Origin: Pseudomonadota bacterium
GTDB taxonomy: Bacteria > Pseudomonadota > Gammaproteobacteria > Burkholderiales > Burkholderiaceae_D
Direction of reading: 5' to 3'
NCBI GenBank assembly: GCA_023391395.1
Contig: JAEWBA010000304.1
Location: forward strand, 1 to 6,111
Length of the DNA stretch: 6,111 nt
This document shows positions 5,859 through 6,111 of this stretch, in pieces (position 1 is the stretch's first letter; every line of letters begins with the position of its first letter). The notes under the pieces were generated by a model. That model searched no databases and was not told where the DNA came from. It saw only the letters and a program-made list of their open reading frames with translations. The position numbers were made by a program, and so were the translations under genes.

Positions 5859-5864
5859 AAAACG

Positions 5865-6111
5865 ATGTTTGCGATTCCCGAGCAGTTTTCCGCCGCTTCC
5901 AAGGCTAACTTCGAAGCCAATCTGGCCCTCTTCAACACCCTGAGCAGCAAGGCTTTCGAAGGTGTCGAGAAGATCATCGACCTGAACCTGAATGTGGCCA
6001 AGGCCTCGCTGGAAGAATCCAATGCTGCAGCGAAGCAACTGCTGTCCGCCAAGGACCCACAGGAATTCTTCGCCTTCTCTGCTGCACAAGCACAACCGAC
6101 TGCCGAAAAGG
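5865..6111 (+). CDS. phaP: Phasin (PhaP family), C-terminus beyond window
   Basis: A small amphipathic protein that coats polyhydroxybutyrate granules and controls their number and size. The first 82 residues are visible; family members are usually about 180-190 aa. The N-terminus fits the phasin_2 domain: MFAIPEQFSAASKANFEANLAL, then FNTLSSKAFEGVEKIIDLNLNVAKASLEESNAAAKQLLSAKDPQEFFAF. The conserved pattern is a helix with FEGVEKIIDLN, then S-L-E, then a KDPQEFF loop. The sequence is helical and rich in Ala, with no cysteine and no signal peptide. It stands alone, divergent from the deacetylase operon, with a near-consensus promoter and a strong ribosome binding site. Symmetrical TGC/GCA motifs around the promoter suggest repression when no polymer is present. 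The assignment is firm; which of several phasin paralogues it is cannot be told. Confidence 0.93.
   Translation, partial: MFAIPEQFSAASKANFEANLALFNTLSSKAFEGVEKIIDLNLNVAKASLEESNAAAKQLLSAKDPQEFFAFSAAQAQPTAEK

Larger units (their letters stand above)
5607..5864. other. Divergent intergenic region between the deacetylase operon and the phasin gene
   Basis: AT-rich compared with its neighbours. It carries the leftward promoter of the operon, the rightward phasin promoter, A/T tracts around 5695-5730 that could act as UP elements, and several short inverted repeats. Two perfect TTGACA hexamers lie on the minus strand (5658-5653 and 5681-5676), 23 bases apart; neither has a good -10 at normal distance. 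No convincing small gene is present. Confidence 0.6.

Noticed and set aside
5697..6095. Minus-strand open frame across the phasin and its promoter
   Set aside because: It covers the phasin coding region and a strong promoter, and has no protein family character.
1..6111. Mobile element, CRISPR array, RNA gene or defence system
   Set aside because: No transposase, integrase, terminal repeats, spaced direct repeats, tRNA-like folds or defence-type domains were seen.

Overview
The window looks like an ordinary chromosomal stretch of a betaproteobacterium, most likely from the Burkholderiales and plausibly the Oxalobacteraceae (Herbaspirillum/Collimonas-like). This is inferred from the moderately high GC content, a phasin gene (polyhydroxyalkanoate storage), a PbpG-type peptidase with a long Lys/Ala-rich linker, and a receiver-first histidine kinase of a type I associate with this order. 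No search could be run, so the taxonomy is a judgement.

Layout, left to right. (1) Positions 1-997, minus strand: the N-terminal 332 residues of a receiver-histidine kinase hybrid that runs off the left edge. (2) Positions 998-1247: leader of that kinase, then a strong hairpin terminator (1204-1233) serving the next gene. (3) Positions 1248-2351, minus strand: a periplasmic D-alanyl-D-alanine endopeptidase (PbpG/PBP7 type) with its own likely promoter near 2395-2422. (4) Positions 2352-2639: non-coding, with that promoter and hairpins that probably end the next operon. (5) Positions 2640-5606, minus strand: four tightly coupled genes, transcribed as class IV-like histone deacetylase-family amidohydrolase, EamA/DMT transporter, hotdog-fold thioesterase, nitroreductase. 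Each of the three junctions is the same 4-base ATGA overlap. (6) Positions 5607-5864: an AT-rich divergent intergenic region with a good sigma70-type promoter for the phasin and several TGC/GCA inverted repeats that may be regulator sites. (7) Positions 5865-6111, plus strand: the first 82 codons of a phasin, running off the right edge.

How the genes work together: the four-gene operon appears co-transcribed and translationally coupled, but its members do not form a pathway I can name. A deacetylase, a small-molecule exporter-type permease, an acyl-CoA thioesterase and a flavin reductase could act on related small molecules, but this is speculation. The phasin coats polyhydroxybutyrate granules and its promoter region carries symmetrical motifs reminiscent of PhaR operators. 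The hybrid kinase and the peptidoglycan endopeptidase are separate units.

I found no mobile element, CRISPR array, tRNA or rRNA, and no clear evidence of a new biological system. The points most worth a second look are the receiver domain lacking the conserved lysine, the repeated ATGA couplings, and the symmetrical motifs at the phasin promoter.
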